A stretch of 46,703 nucleotides of DNA from Petrocella sp. FN5 (GCF_029210395.1 NZ_JARGDP010000020.1:1-46703), one strand, 5' to 3'. Counted from the stretch's first letter, positions 1 through 7,694 are shown. The notes: generated by a model from the sequence alone, not told the origin. Translations and numbers: made by a program.

Positions 1-2911
1 TTTCATTATAATAAACATCAGTCCTATATGGATTCAGACTATCCAATATGATTTTCTGTGAACCTTTAGGATGACCGTACTTATGTGAAATGTCGATACA
101 AGAACCAACTTCACCATCATAGTATTTCAACGAAGTAACAAAAGGACCATTTCCTTTCTTTGAATACTTTCTAATGGGTTCACCATGATCATCCTTGTAT
201 GCAAGAAATGGATTAGGTTTATCTTTATATATTTCTACAACTTTCAACAGTATTTCAAATGTCTTTGGATCATGATGGTACATTAAGAATTCCTCTAGCT
301 TATTATTGCCCTTTTTATCTTTTTTCATTTTCTTGGCAAATATTTCAAAGCTATTTAAATTATAGATATCCTTTATTTTACTAATTTTTTGATTGGTGCC
401 ATCAGCTTTTTGTCTTACGCCATAAATTGTCTCATTACTTAACTGTCGATTGACTTTCTTGTCAACCTTATGGGAATACTTCACAACTTTTTCTGCTTCT
501 AGTATTGTCTGCTTAATATCTTGTATGCCTTCATAAAACATCTTTCTTTCATATAGGTCATCATCAGACATCTTTGTGTAAGTTTCAACATCAAGTATTT
601 CACCCGTTTCATAATCAATAATTTCTTTTTGTGCTATTTTATAGGCATCAAGTCCCATCTTTGAGTAGCACATAACCATGGCATCGATAGCATGATGGCT
701 AAATGACAAGTCACGATTCTTCTCAAGATGAAGTCTGTTTCTCAACTGTGCCGTGAAACTTCCTCTGATAACTTTCACTTTTGTTCCTGTTTCATGAGCT
801 TTCATATAGCTCTGAATCGTATTTAGGACTACTCTTGATGCATATCTTGTATCATTGAGGTTTCGACTAATGAAGCCTTTAACAACCTCCTCCTTTGTTA
901 TATTTTCTTTGAAGAGAAGGTTCATATTTTTATTTCTTGTTATGTTACCATCCTTGTATAATTGATTTACAGTATGACTATAACTTTCAAAATTCCAATG
1001 ATTCAATCTACCATTCAAGTACATATATGGTGTGCGATTACCTTTTAGTTGATTCTGAATACTATAAACCAATACCTTATTGTTTTTGCTATCGTCAAAA
1101 GATATAGATATGGGGATTATATGGTCTATTTCAAATAAAGAAGTGTCGTTTAAAAGGTCATTTATTCTTATAGGCTGGCCACAATATAGACATATACCTT
1201 GTTGTTCGTCCCAAAGTCTTAATTTTGTTTTTAACGCTTTATGTTTATGATAATGTTTATCTTCTATGATTATTCCATATTCCGTTTCAATTCTATTTAT
1301 AATTCTATTTAAATCTTTTTCATTCTTACTTTGTGCATCTGTAATACGTTTCTTTTGATCTTTCTCATTGTCCTCTCTTGCCATTTCTACAATAATATCC
1401 TCTGGATATCCATATGTATCTATTATTTTATTTAAAACAAGTAGGCTCTGATTAACTGACCGTTTTACAACTGGATTGAATATATCCTTTAATACTAATT
1501 CGGAAGGAATGCTCTTATACTCTTTATAAATCTCATTGCTTGTTTTAAAAACCCCACGATCAGTAAGTATTTCCATCTGATTCTTTGATTCCTTGTACAT
1601 AACAGGAATCAATTCTTTCATTATATCTAATGAAAATGAATGCCACTTGTTGAACAAAGATCCATTCTTTCTTCTGAATTCAATAAGTTGTTCTATGAGT
1701 CCCTCATCTATAGTTAGTCCAGTACTTTTGAATCCTGAAAAGATTGATTCTTTATCAGTATTTATAGTCAAAACGTATGCAATGTCATCCAAAGTATCAC
1801 GATCAAAAGACTCATTATTTAACTCAAGTGACTTGCATAATTTTCGATATGCTTCGAATGTATGGAATATTTCTTTCTCATCTTTATCAACTCTTGCACC
1901 TGTCATCATCTCAACCTCTGTTCCGATTGCTAATGATATATATTTTCTGAATCTTTTATCATTTATTGACATTACCTTCTCATTCAAAATACTAGATATT
2001 ATATGTTTCTTCTCAAATTCAGTTAGTTTATCTCCATTTATTCTAAGATTATTCAAATCGTTTAAAAGATTAAACTCTTGTGCAGTGTAACTAGCTGTAC
2101 TCGCACGTAATTTATCTGGATACACACTACATTTACCAATCAATTTTTCAAAGAGATTAGGACTCGTTATGTATCTACCTGTTTTTAAATCTATATTGGT
2201 TGTATATCGACCATAATTCGTTCGAGATAACTCATTACCTGGACCATCATAATATGCACGTTTTGATTTAAAAATCTCTAAATAAGCAGTTCTAAATTCC
2301 TCGTCTAAAAATAGATGAAAACTACTTTGAATGTCAAATATTCGATTGAGTTCCTTAATATAAGCTTGTATGGTAAATACATTACTAGTTATGACTGCTT
2401 TTTTATCACCTTTGCCTTCAACGATACTATTTCCTCTATAGACACCATGAGATATCAATCTATCCTCTTGAATCTGACATGGCAACTTAGTCTCAATAAG
2501 TTTTGCATTCCTAGTAAGCGATTCCTTATAGTCCCCAGTGACGCTTTCATCAATAGCATCATCAAGATATGATATACCTCTATGCTTCAGCATATTTAGA
2601 AGAATAAGATACAATTTATCAACGCTGACCTTTTCATTGATAGCTCTATTCCTTAATTCAACAGTTGAAACATCCGTATAAAATGGAATCTCTAAGCCAC
2701 TGTCTTCCCATAATCTTTTGAATCTGTTTATTCTATGTACTTTTCTTCTTAATAATCTTCGTATACCTCGATTATTTCTTCTCACTTCATTTTTAGTCGC
2801 ATCTGCAGAGTCAAAAAGCCTAACACCTGCATCAATCACCTGTTTGTCACTATCAATAACTGCCCAACCTACCGATGCAATTCCAATATCCAAACCAACT
2901 TTAATACTCAT
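1..2911 (-). CDS. cas9: Cas9 endonuclease, compact S. aureus-like type; C-terminus beyond window edge
   Basis: RNA-guided double-strand DNA endonuclease of a type II CRISPR-Cas system. The minus strand translates without interruption from ATG at 2911, 970 residues being visible, behind a GAGGAGG ribosome site. RuvC-I is VGLDIGIASVGWAVID (Asp8), followed by an Arg-rich bridge helix near residues 45-70. RuvC-II is DIIVEMARE (Glu509), HNH is CxxC then FEIDHIIP (His597) with NNK after it, and RuvC-III is HHAIDA (His739-740, Asp743), so all catalytic residues are present. Blocks such as YYDGPG, LNDLNNL, NPVVKRS, KGNRTPY, YSHKVDKK, MYHHDP and YSKK.NGP match the S. aureus Cas9 lineage. Only the end of the WED and PAM-interacting region is missing, off the left edge. 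The family length suggests about 1050-1120 residues in total. cas1, cas2, the array and a tracrRNA are not visible here. Confidence 0.96.
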   Translation of the reverse strand, partial: MSIKVGLDIGIASVGWAVIDSDKQVIDAGVRLFDSADATKNEVRRNNRGIRRLLRRKVHRINRFKRLWEDSGLEIPFYTDVSTVELRNRAINEKVSVDKLYLILLNMLKHRGISYLDDAIDESVTGDYKESLTRNAKLIETKLPCQIQEDRLISHGVYRGNSIVEGKGDKKAVITSNVFTIQAYIKELNRIFDIQSSFHLFLDEEFRTAYLEIFKSKRAYYDGPGNELSRTNYGRYTTNIDLKTGRYITSPNLFEKLIGKCSVYPDKLRASTASYTAQEFNLLNDLNNLRINGDKLTEFEKKHIISSILNEKVMSINDKRFRKYISLAIGTEVEMMTGARVDKDEKEIFHTFEAYRKLCKSLELNNESFDRDTLDDIAYVLTINTDKESIFSGFKSTGLTIDEGLIEQLIEFRRKNGSLFNKWHSFSLDIMKELIPVMYKESKNQMEILTDRGVFKTSNEIYKEYKSIPSELVLKDIFNPVVKRSVNQSLLVLNKIIDTYGYPEDIIVEMAREDNEKDQKKRITDAQSKNEKDLNRIINRIETEYGIIIEDKHYHKHKALKTKLRLWDEQQGICLYCGQPIRINDLLNDTSLFEIDHIIPISISFDDSKNNKVLVYSIQNQLKGNRTPYMYLNGRLNHWNFESYSHTVNQLYKDGNITRNKNMNLLFKENITKEEVVKGFISRNLNDTRYASRVVLNTIQSYMKAHETGTKVKVIRGSFTAQLRNRLHLEKNRDLSFSHHAIDAMVMCYSKMGLDAYKIAQKEIIDYETGEILDVETYTKMSDDDLYERKMFYEGIQDIKQTILEAEKVVKYSHKVDKKVNRQLSNETIYGVRQKADGTNQKISKIKDIYNLNSFEIFAKKMKKDKKGNNKLEEFLMYHHDPKTFEILLKVVEIYKDKPNPFLAYKDDHGEPIRKYSKKGNGPFVTSLKYYDGEVGSCIDISHKYGHPKGSQKIILDSLNPYRTDVYYNE

Positions 2912-3054
2912 TCATAACCCTCCTCAAGGTTTCATAATATACTTTACAGTATTTTATCTCTCTTTTTCAAACTTAATATTATTTCACACTAATAAATATA
3001 ATATTAACATACTATAATTATTTTGTAATAAAAAAAACAAATATCATAGTTAAA

Positions 3055-3074
3055 TGTCTTTAACTGTCTTTAAC
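3055..3074. repeat. Tandem 10-bp direct repeat upstream of cas9
   Basis: TGTCTTTAAC occurs twice in perfect tandem, about 145 bases upstream of the cas9 start, preceded by a degenerate third unit (TAAATGTCTT). It could be a protein-binding site or chance in AT-rich DNA. Confidence 0.5.
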
Positions 3075-3189
3075 ATGTACTATATATTTTCCTTATCTTA
3101 CTCAACTTAATATTACAGACTTTATATTGAAGAGACTACCACCTGGAATTGAGAAATCTAAAACTAAATTTTTGAAATATACCGATAAT

Positions 3190-3239
3190 AAGAAACATAA
3201 AGAAAGCCACTTTTACAAGCGACTTTCTTTATGTTTCTT
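3190..3239 (-). terminator. Long hairpin, probable terminator of the 3255-3863 gene
   Basis: A 17-bp perfect arm (AAGAAACATAAAGAAAG) pairs with its complement across a partly paired centre. On the minus strand it lies just after the stop codon of the unknown protein and ends in a U-rich 3' arm, separating that gene from cas9. Confidence 0.7.
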
Positions 3240-3254
3240 AAAGCATTGATAAAA

Positions 3255-3863
3255 TTACCTTTTTATTACTTTTTCTTCGGTGAATTTTCCTTTTTCATCT
3301 TTTTTCAAAACAATAAACTCACATTCAAGCCAAGCCTCATCAAAAGAATCCAACTGTTCAATTTCACTTTCTAAATTATTTTTCCTATCCACAACAAACA
3401 AATTCTCACAATCACTAATCAAGTAGTATAAATTGTCACCAAATTTTTCACTTATTGCTTTTTGAACATCCTTAATTAAGATTGTTGTTCTGGCTATTCC
3501 AAGAAATAACGTACTATCTAATTTGAATATATTGCTATTTCCTGCCTTGCGAAAATCAATAGCGATACCCGAATAATGGTTTTCTAAATTCTCATAAGCT
3601 TTTTCATTAATGTCTTTGATTTCTGAAAACTCATTAGCCTTGACCAATCTACCATTAGTCCCCCTTGACCGGTCTATAAAAAACACATGATTTCCATCTT
3701 CATTTTTAACGAACGGTAAATTATTGTACTGGTCTAGTTCATTTTCCGTTCTCAAGTGTGGTAGGATTTGATCTTGATTTGGCTTATCCATCATCCATTC
3801 TTCAATTGCACTATCAAAATTTGCATAGCATTTTTCCTTAGCTTTTAATTCTTTTCTATTCAT
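3255..3863 (-). CDS. Hypothetical protein, 202 aa, between cas9 and a putative nuclease
   Basis: I do not recognise this protein. It is soluble, charged and rich in Lys, Glu and Asp, with no membrane segment or signal peptide. The N-terminal 20 residues look helical (MNRKELKAKEKCYANFDSAI). The middle has alternating strand-like and polar segments (FVKNEDGNHVFFIDRSRG; LYYLISDCENLFVV), and the C-terminus is strongly charged. The start is ATG at 3863 after an AGAGG site. It has its own promoter (3911-3939) and its own terminator (3190-3239), so it looks like a monocistronic cargo gene rather than a cas9 operon member. It lies on the same strand as cas9 and as the nuclease-like gene. Defence or anti-defence roles are possible only by position. 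Confidence 0.75.
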   Translation of the reverse strand: MNRKELKAKEKCYANFDSAIEEWMMDKPNQDQILPHLRTENELDQYNNLPFVKNEDGNHVFFIDRSRGTNGRLVKANEFSEIKDINEKAYENLENHYSGIAIDFRKAGNSNIFKLDSTLFLGIARTTILIKDVQKAISEKFGDNLYYLISDCENLFVVDRKNNLESEIEQLDSFDEAWLECEFIVLKKDEKGKFTEEKVIKR

Positions 3864-3910
3864 ATTTTTTACCTCTTTCTTTTTTAATTAATTCCTTTTG
3901 ATGTCGAAGC

Positions 3911-3939
3911 ATTATATATAAACTTAAAATACATATCAA
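3911..3939 (-). promoter_or_regulatory. Sigma-A type promoter for the 202-aa gene
   Basis: On the minus strand TTGATA (3939-3934) is separated by exactly 17 bases from TATAAT (3916-3911), about 50 bases upstream of the start codon at 3863. Confidence 0.75.
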
Positions 3940-3979
3940 GTTTTCATCCCTATTTTTTAGACTTTTTTTTATTTTTATT

Positions 3980-4885
3980 TTATGATGACCAGTTACCGTT
4001 CCAATTTAGCATTTCTGTATTGTTTTGAACTCCAAATTTATTTAAATAATCTCTTATAATTCTAGGTTCTCTTAGATTCCAGTTAGGTCTATACATGATT
4101 TTAATGCTTACTTCACCAAGATCAACACGGTCTAATCTGCCATCGACAAATGCTTTATAATAATCATCCTGCATGATTACATAGCCAATTCCAATCCCAA
4201 AAGAATGGTGAAAGTCAACATGTTCCTTGACTTCTTTCATAGCTTCAGATTCTGGCACTGCAAAGATTATTATTGAGTTGTGACATCTTGTTACATAGTT
4301 TAAGGTTTGATGGAGGGCGTCAATATTCACTAAGTCTCTGGTTGCTTTAACTTCAACTGATGTAATGGTTATATCTGAAGTAGCAATGACACCATAATCA
4401 ATGTCACTCACCAAAATGTCTGGAATCGACTTACGACTAAGGCCGTCCGGTCTTTTATTGGCTACAATCAGGCTTCTCTTGTCATCCACATCTATGAAGT
4501 ATTCAGCTATCGGTTCATATAATAATTCTTCAATTTTTCTTGTTTTATAAGATTTGTCATCACACTGACGATCTTCATTATTTTTTTGACTTAACGGCTC
4601 GCTGTAATAGTACCCATTTCCATTAGAGCTAACGCCACAGCCAACAGTTTCAACAGACTTGCTGATATTTGTAGCAAAAGTACTACCAAAAAAAGCTTGA
4701 ATTTCTACATCCGTCATAACAATGTATTTGTTAAATTTTTTCAGAACTTCTTTTGCCTTAAGCTTTTCATTTGTACCCGAATCATAGATTTCTTTTAATA
4801 CCTGTTCTGATATTTTTGCAACAATGTTTTCTTTAGTATCTTCTAAAATTTCACCTGTACGCATTTTTATCAATTTTTTAGCCAT
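3980..4885 (-). CDS. Putative PD-(D/E)XK-fold nuclease, 301 aa
   Basis: Probable DNA endonuclease-like protein, judged by motif only. The pattern IPDILV (Asp156), then 21 residues, then VEVKA (Glu178, Lys180) is the core D...E-x-K of the PD-(D/E)XK fold, and the preceding helix EELLYEPIAEYF contains glutamates that often complete this site. A Gln-containing helix after the motif (HQTLNYV) also fits the fold. The N-terminal ~100 residues are helical and unassigned. The start is ATG at 4885, eight bases after AAAGGAG; the upstream in-frame ATG is too close to that site. Its promoter (4949-4977) is divergent from an XRE regulator, a restriction or defence-like arrangement. I cannot name a specific family, and no methyltransferase lies beside it. 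Confidence 0.7.
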   Translation of the reverse strand: MAKKLIKMRTGEILEDTKENIVAKISEQVLKEIYDSGTNEKLKAKEVLKKFNKYIVMTDVEIQAFFGSTFATNISKSVETVGCGVSSNGNGYYYSEPLSQKNNEDRQCDDKSYKTRKIEELLYEPIAEYFIDVDDKRSLIVANKRPDGLSRKSIPDILVSDIDYGVIATSDITITSVEVKATRDLVNIDALHQTLNYVTRCHNSIIIFAVPESEAMKEVKEHVDFHHSFGIGIGYVIMQDDYYKAFVDGRLDRVDLGEVSIKIMYRPNWNLREPRIIRDYLNKFGVQNNTEMLNWNGNWSS

Positions 4886-4914
4886 TTGCATTCTCCTTTA
4901 AGTTTTTAAGCACT

Positions 4915-4926
4915 AACAAATTTGTT
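4915..4926. promoter_or_regulatory. Perfect 12-bp palindrome in the nuclease-gene leader
   Basis: AACAAATTTGTT is fully self-complementary and lies between the -10 element and ribosome site of the putative nuclease gene. It is a candidate operator for the divergent XRE regulator, though AT-rich palindromes of this size can arise by chance. Confidence 0.4.
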
Positions 4927-4948
4927 TTCAAATGTTATTTATAAATCT

Positions 4949-4977
4949 ATATTACAATTTTAAAGTAACATTGTCAA
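4949..4977 (-). promoter_or_regulatory. Strong promoter for the putative nuclease gene
   Basis: On the minus strand a consensus TTGACA (4977-4972) is 17 bases from TAATAT (4954-4949). An imperfect inverted repeat (4960-4997) brackets the -35 element. Confidence 0.8.
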
Positions 4978-4997
4978 GTATTATTTGTTATCTTTAA
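4960..4997. promoter_or_regulatory. Inverted repeat around the -35 element, candidate XRE operator
   Basis: TTAAAGTAACA (4960-4970) and TGTTATCTTTAA (4986-4997) are complementary apart from a single-base bulge. The TTGACA of the nuclease promoter lies between the arms, so a bound dimer would block it. The XRE gene starts 72 bases away on the other strand. Confidence 0.45.
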
Positions 4998-5068
4998 GTA
5001 TATAAATCAATTAATTCTTTATTTTTGATTATTTAAAGTGTATAATTCTATCATAGGAGGTGTTAACG

Positions 5069-5284
5069 TTGACAATTTCCACATCAGAAAAAATAAGAAT
5101 CTTATGCAAACGGCAAAACCTTTCAATTAGTGAGTTGGCAGAACGACTTGAAACATCAAGCCAAAATTTATCTCACAAACTAAAAAGAGACAACTTTCCA
5201 GAAAAAGACCTTCAGGCCATAGCAGAAGCGCTAGGATACAAATACGAATCTTCCTTTATCATAGAAAATGATGAACGATTCTAA
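5069..5284 (+). CDS. Small XRE-family helix-turn-helix regulator, 71 aa
   Basis: A DNA-binding protein consisting of essentially one helix-turn-helix domain. The helix pair SISELAERLETSSQNLSHKLKR followed by FPEKDLQAIAEALGY is typical of the Cro/C1 (XRE) fold, here without an added sensor domain. I chose the TTG start at 5069, eight bases after AGGAGG (5055-5060); the in-frame GTG at 5060 overlaps that site and is unlikely. A TATAAT (5041-5046) lies just upstream with a weak -35. The gene is divergent from the putative nuclease and is most likely its regulator, possibly also of itself, as with restriction-modification controller proteins. That role is inferred from position. Confidence 0.85.
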   Translation: MTISTSEKIRILCKRQNLSISELAERLETSSQNLSHKLKRDNFPEKDLQAIAEALGYKYESSFIIENDERF

Positions 5285-5309
5285 AATTCATTTTTTATAC
5301 TTATATAAA

Positions 5310-5407
5310 TGTTAAGGTGTCAACACTATATAATTAAACTTTTACTTACATAAAAATAATTAATTAGATCTCATCATCTACCTATAAACTTAGAATAAAA
5401 TTAAATC
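5310..5407. repeat. Dispersed palindromic repeat, degenerate copy E
   Basis: The left end TGTTAAGGTGTCAA then CTATATAATTAAACTTTTA matches the left end of copy A at 10968. The right end AAACTTAGAATAAAATTAAATC matches the opposite end of copy B at 11459. It is about 98 bp with diverged terminal inverted repeats, fitting an old MITE-like element. Confidence 0.6.
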
Positions 5408-5424
5408 ATGATAGATCAAGTTAC

Positions 5425-5458
5425 AAAAAAGCGAAACTCTTTGGAGCTTCGCTTTTTT
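5425..5458 (+). terminator. Intrinsic terminator downstream of the XRE gene
   Basis: The stem AAAAAAGCGAA pairs with TTCGCTTTTTT, extended by CTC/GAG, and ends in a T-run. It is symmetrical enough to act in both directions. Confidence 0.85.
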
Positions 5459-5885
5459 GTGTTGCTTCATATCCTATTTTATAAAACTTGGTAATCTATA
5501 AGTATTGTTATTTAAGCTGCTTCTTTATTTTTCAGAGTTCAGATCATGTCTATTCCAGATTAAAATAATCGATTATCTAATGCTTTCAGCATAAAAAATA
5601 TTTATTTATAAATTTAACTTGAAATGCTAAATAATCATTTAGGATAATGTTTTTTCATACTTGGATTGATTGATAGAAATATTGGAACTTTGTATCTTAA
5701 ACGGTATTTTATTGATTCACGAAGGTATTTCATATATAGCGCTTATTGTTACTTTGGCGCACACTCGAACATAGAATTATCATACCCTATACTCCAAACC
5801 AGAGCATTTCGAGCAACCTCCTTGCTATTCATAGTAGCAACTGTATAAGCAGTCAAAGGAGTGAATTACTCAACATAAGCATTTA

Positions 5886-6004
5886 GCCCGTCTCAGTTAA
5901 TCGTTGACCTTTAAGTGGTTAAGAGTTGAACTAAGGACAGCTGCTAAGCTGTCATTAATTCAACTCTTAACCAAATTAAATTTCACTCAAAAACTGAGAC
6001 GGGC
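5886..6004. other. Three-tier nested inverted repeat (119 bp) upstream of a tyrosine recombinase
   Basis: Three concentric perfect stems are seen: outer 13 bp (5886-5898 with 5992-6004, GCCCGTCTCAGTT), middle 14 bp (5917-5930 with 5959-5972, GGTTAAGAGTTGAA) and inner 6 bp (5936-5941 with 5948-5953, GACAGC, six-base loop). Internal loops of 18 and 19 bases separate the outer and middle stems. No T-run follows, so it is not a standard terminator. It could be a structured RNA or a folded recombination site for the recombinase starting 143 bases downstream. It is GC-richer than its surroundings. I know of no named class that it matches. Confidence 0.75.
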
Positions 6005-6097
6005 GGTGGCAGGGACGCAGTTAAAATACGGAGGCTTATAAATAGAAGGATTGAAGCACCAAAACCTTTTGAAATAAAATAAGAAAATACTGAAACA

Positions 6098-6117
6098 AGC
6101 CATACTTTCATATGGCT
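6098..6117 (+). other. Short hairpin in the leader of the tyrosine recombinase
   Basis: AGCCATA and TATGGCT form a 7-bp stem with a six-base loop, followed by CTATTTAT, 30 bases before the recombinase start. It may be a weak terminator or leader structure. Confidence 0.45.
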
Positions 6118-6146
6118 CTATTTATCATACACAGGAGGTTGATATT

Positions 6147-7043
6147 ATGAAACTAAACGAATTATCTGAAAAAGAGGAAAAAATATACATGAATCTAAAA
6201 AACCAAGTAGATAGTTTTTTCAAGAAAACAAATGAAAAATCATTTAAAACAAGGGATCGGTACCGTGATGCAATGCATGATTTCTCAAAATTTCTGGCTC
6301 AAAACTATCGAAAAGAGAACTTAAGCGCTGTTAATAACAAACATATTTCAGCTTATATTAATCATCTTCAAAAGGTTGAAGGACAGTATTCTTCAAGCTA
6401 TGTGACCACCAATCTATCCGCCATAAGATTTTTTTATGATCGAAAAACTAAGGGCAAATTTATCATAAAAACAAATAAAGAACTGGGTGTCATTCCAAGA
6501 ACACAATCCGACCGGATTGGCTCCGAACGGAGCATGAAAGATAAAGATCTTCAAACTCTTTATCATGCAGCCAAAAGCATAAATAGATTAGACTATGTCA
6601 AGTTATTTCAAGTTGCTGACACCTTCGGTTTAAGGCTACATGAAGCTTTTAAATTGAGAAGATCTCAAATTAAAAAAGCTCTAAAAGAGGGTTCTATTGA
6701 AATCATTGGGAAAGGTGGCTTGAAACGGTATTTACCTCTTGACCCAGATGGAAAGCAGCTCTTAATCGAACTGAAAAATTCTAAATTCACAAATTCTGAT
6801 CGGATTTTTGTTGAAAATGATAAAAAGACCCATTTGGAAATGAAAACATTTCAACGTTTCATTAATATTTCTAGAAAATCTGGCGTGACAACATCTTTTC
6901 ACAGTTTGAGGCACAAATATGCCAATGAGTTGTATCATACACTACGATCAAAGGGCTTGACAGACTTTGAAGCAAGGACTGTGGTCTCAAAAAGACTTGG
7001 GCATAATCGACTTGATATCACGAACGTATATCTTCATTTGTAA
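6147..7043 (+). CDS. Tyrosine site-specific recombinase/integrase, 298 aa
   Basis: DNA strand-exchange enzyme of the tyrosine recombinase family. The N-terminal SAM-like core-binding domain spans residues ~15-105 (SYVTTNLSAIRFFYD). The catalytic domain carries Arg163 (FGLRLHEA), Lys189, His252-x-x-Arg255 (FHSLRHKYANELY), His286-x-Arg288 (LGHNR) and the nucleophile Tyr295, three residues from the end. The block HSLRHKYANELY...ARTVVSKRLGH resembles integrases of conjugative or genomic islands rather than XerC/D. The start is ATG at 6147, eight bases after AGGAGG. A 17-bp-stem palindrome begins two bases after its stop codon and a nested inverted repeat lies upstream. These two could be, or lie close to, its attachment sites. 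The catalytic set is complete, so it is probably active. Confidence 0.92.
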   Translation: MKLNELSEKEEKIYMNLKNQVDSFFKKTNEKSFKTRDRYRDAMHDFSKFLAQNYRKENLSAVNNKHISAYINHLQKVEGQYSSSYVTTNLSAIRFFYDRKTKGKFIIKTNKELGVIPRTQSDRIGSERSMKDKDLQTLYHAAKSINRLDYVKLFQVADTFGLRLHEAFKLRRSQIKKALKEGSIEIIGKGGLKRYLPLDPDGKQLLIELKNSKFTNSDRIFVENDKKTHLEMKTFQRFINISRKSGVTTSFHSLRHKYANELYHTLRSKGLTDFEARTVVSKRLGHNRLDITNVYLHL

Positions 7044-7044
7044 T

Positions 7045-7082
7045 ATTCTGTGGTTCACCAATTATTTGGTGAACCACAGAAT
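7045..7082. repeat. Perfect palindrome with 17-bp arms after the recombinase gene
   Basis: ATTCTGTGGTTCACCAA (7045-7061) pairs perfectly with 7066-7082 across a four-base loop. A run of A rather than T follows on the plus strand, so it is not a textbook terminator for the recombinase. It may be a recombination or protein-binding site, or an RNA-stabilising hairpin. Confidence 0.8.
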
Positions 7083-7093
7083 AAAAAAAACAC

Positions 7094-7122
7094 TTGACAC
7101 GCATAATCATCTTTCTATATAA
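7094..7122 (+). promoter_or_regulatory. Promoter for the zinc-ribbon protein gene
   Basis: A consensus TTGACA (7094-7099) is followed by TATATA at 16 bases or TATAAC at 18 bases. Transcription would begin about 20 bases before the ribosome site AAAGGAG. Confidence 0.7.
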
Positions 7123-7148
7123 CGTTCATACGAAAGGAGTTGGTTGTA

Positions 7149-7621
7149 TGCCAAAATATATTAGTTTTAAAAATGGTAACCTTGAATTCATGGATCAAAA
7201 TGGCGTTAAGCGTTCTGCACCAGAATTTTTAAACAAAGGTGCCAAAAATTATCGATTTGACCTTGAGTCCAATATACTTGAAAAAAAATGTATCCAGTGT
7301 CATAGCTATTTTGTGACCCAAAAGCTTGAAGGCGATCAATTTTTTGACATCCATGATGAAGATGAAATTCATTATATTAGCACCAGTTCTGGTTATCATG
7401 GGCGTTGTAAAAAATGTCTTAATGAACATCCAGCAGAAGTTGGTCAAACGCAATATGATCTGACCGATGGGTCTAATGAGTACCAATTAAGTGCAGAAGC
7501 TAATAAGTACATTTTTCAAGTAGCGATCGAAAAAGGATTAACTAAAGAAGATTCTCTAGAGTCCATCGTTCTTTTAGTAAAAAAACATAACCCTGTAATT
7601 TATACAGAAAAGATTAAATAA
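7149..7621 (+). CDS. Zinc-ribbon-like protein of unknown function, 156 aa
   Basis: Not recognised beyond a probable zinc-binding site. Two cysteine pairs, KKCIQCHSYF and GRCKKCLNE, about 45 residues apart, are arranged as a four-cysteine zinc ribbon. An acidic insert (DIHDEDEIHY) lies between them. The first ~35 residues are basic and polar, and the C-terminal ~45 residues look helical (SAEANKYIFQVAIEKGLTKEDSLESIVLLVKKH). I placed the start at ATG 7149 because AAAGGAG lies eleven bases upstream; an earlier in-frame start would overlap the promoter. It is monocistronic, with promoter 7094-7122 and terminator 7622-7660. Its position between two recombinases suggests a mobile-element accessory gene, perhaps a small DNA- or RNA-binding protein. 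That is inference. Confidence 0.8.
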
Positions 7622-7660
7622 AAAACTGGGTAGCTTTCCGAAGGGAAGCTACCCAGTTTT
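7622..7660. terminator. Strong, probably bidirectional terminator
   Basis: AAAACTGGGTAGCTT pairs with AAGCTACCCAGTTTT around a small loop, ending in a run of seven T. It lies between the convergent zinc-ribbon and serine recombinase genes and can serve both. Confidence 0.92.
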
Positions 7661-7694
7661 TTTGATATTTTTTTCTATTATAAGTTGCTGATCA

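Larger units (their letters stand above)
2912..3254. other. AT-rich intergenic region upstream of cas9
   Basis: This 343-base stretch has no convincing gene. It holds the cas9 ribosome site, a 10-bp tandem repeat at 3055-3074 and a long hairpin at 3190-3239. In S. aureus-type loci the tracrRNA lies upstream of cas9, so it could be encoded here, but without the CRISPR repeat no anti-repeat can be recognised. Confidence 0.5.
5285..6146. other. 862-base region without a convincing gene
   Basis: It contains, in order, a degenerate dispersed repeat copy (5310-5407), an intrinsic terminator (5425-5458), about 430 bases with nothing I can assign, a nested inverted repeat (5886-6004) and a short hairpin (6098-6117). 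Short open frames near 5666-5848 have no ribosome site and no recognisable content. Confidence 0.6.

Noticed and set aside
1593-3017. Plus-strand open frames of 85-165 codons opposite cas9
   Set aside because: They are shadows of the cas9 reading frame; they lack ribosome sites and the cas9 strand encodes a continuous recognisable protein.
2912-3254. tracrRNA upstream of cas9
   Set aside because: The location is right for S. aureus-like loci, but without the CRISPR repeat no anti-repeat can be matched, and the only clear hairpin belongs to the neighbouring gene's end.
5749-5848. Short minus-strand frame (ATG 5832, 27 aa, ending ECAPK) opposite a 60-aa plus-strand frame
   Set aside because: Neither has a ribosome site or recognisable content; the minus frame could be a relic of a longer gene, but the evidence is too thin to annotate.
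5886-6004. Integron attC site or tRNA gene
   Set aside because: The RYYYAAC/GTTRRRY core boxes are not in place, the adjacent recombinase shows no clear IntI features, and there is no T-arm consensus of a tRNA.
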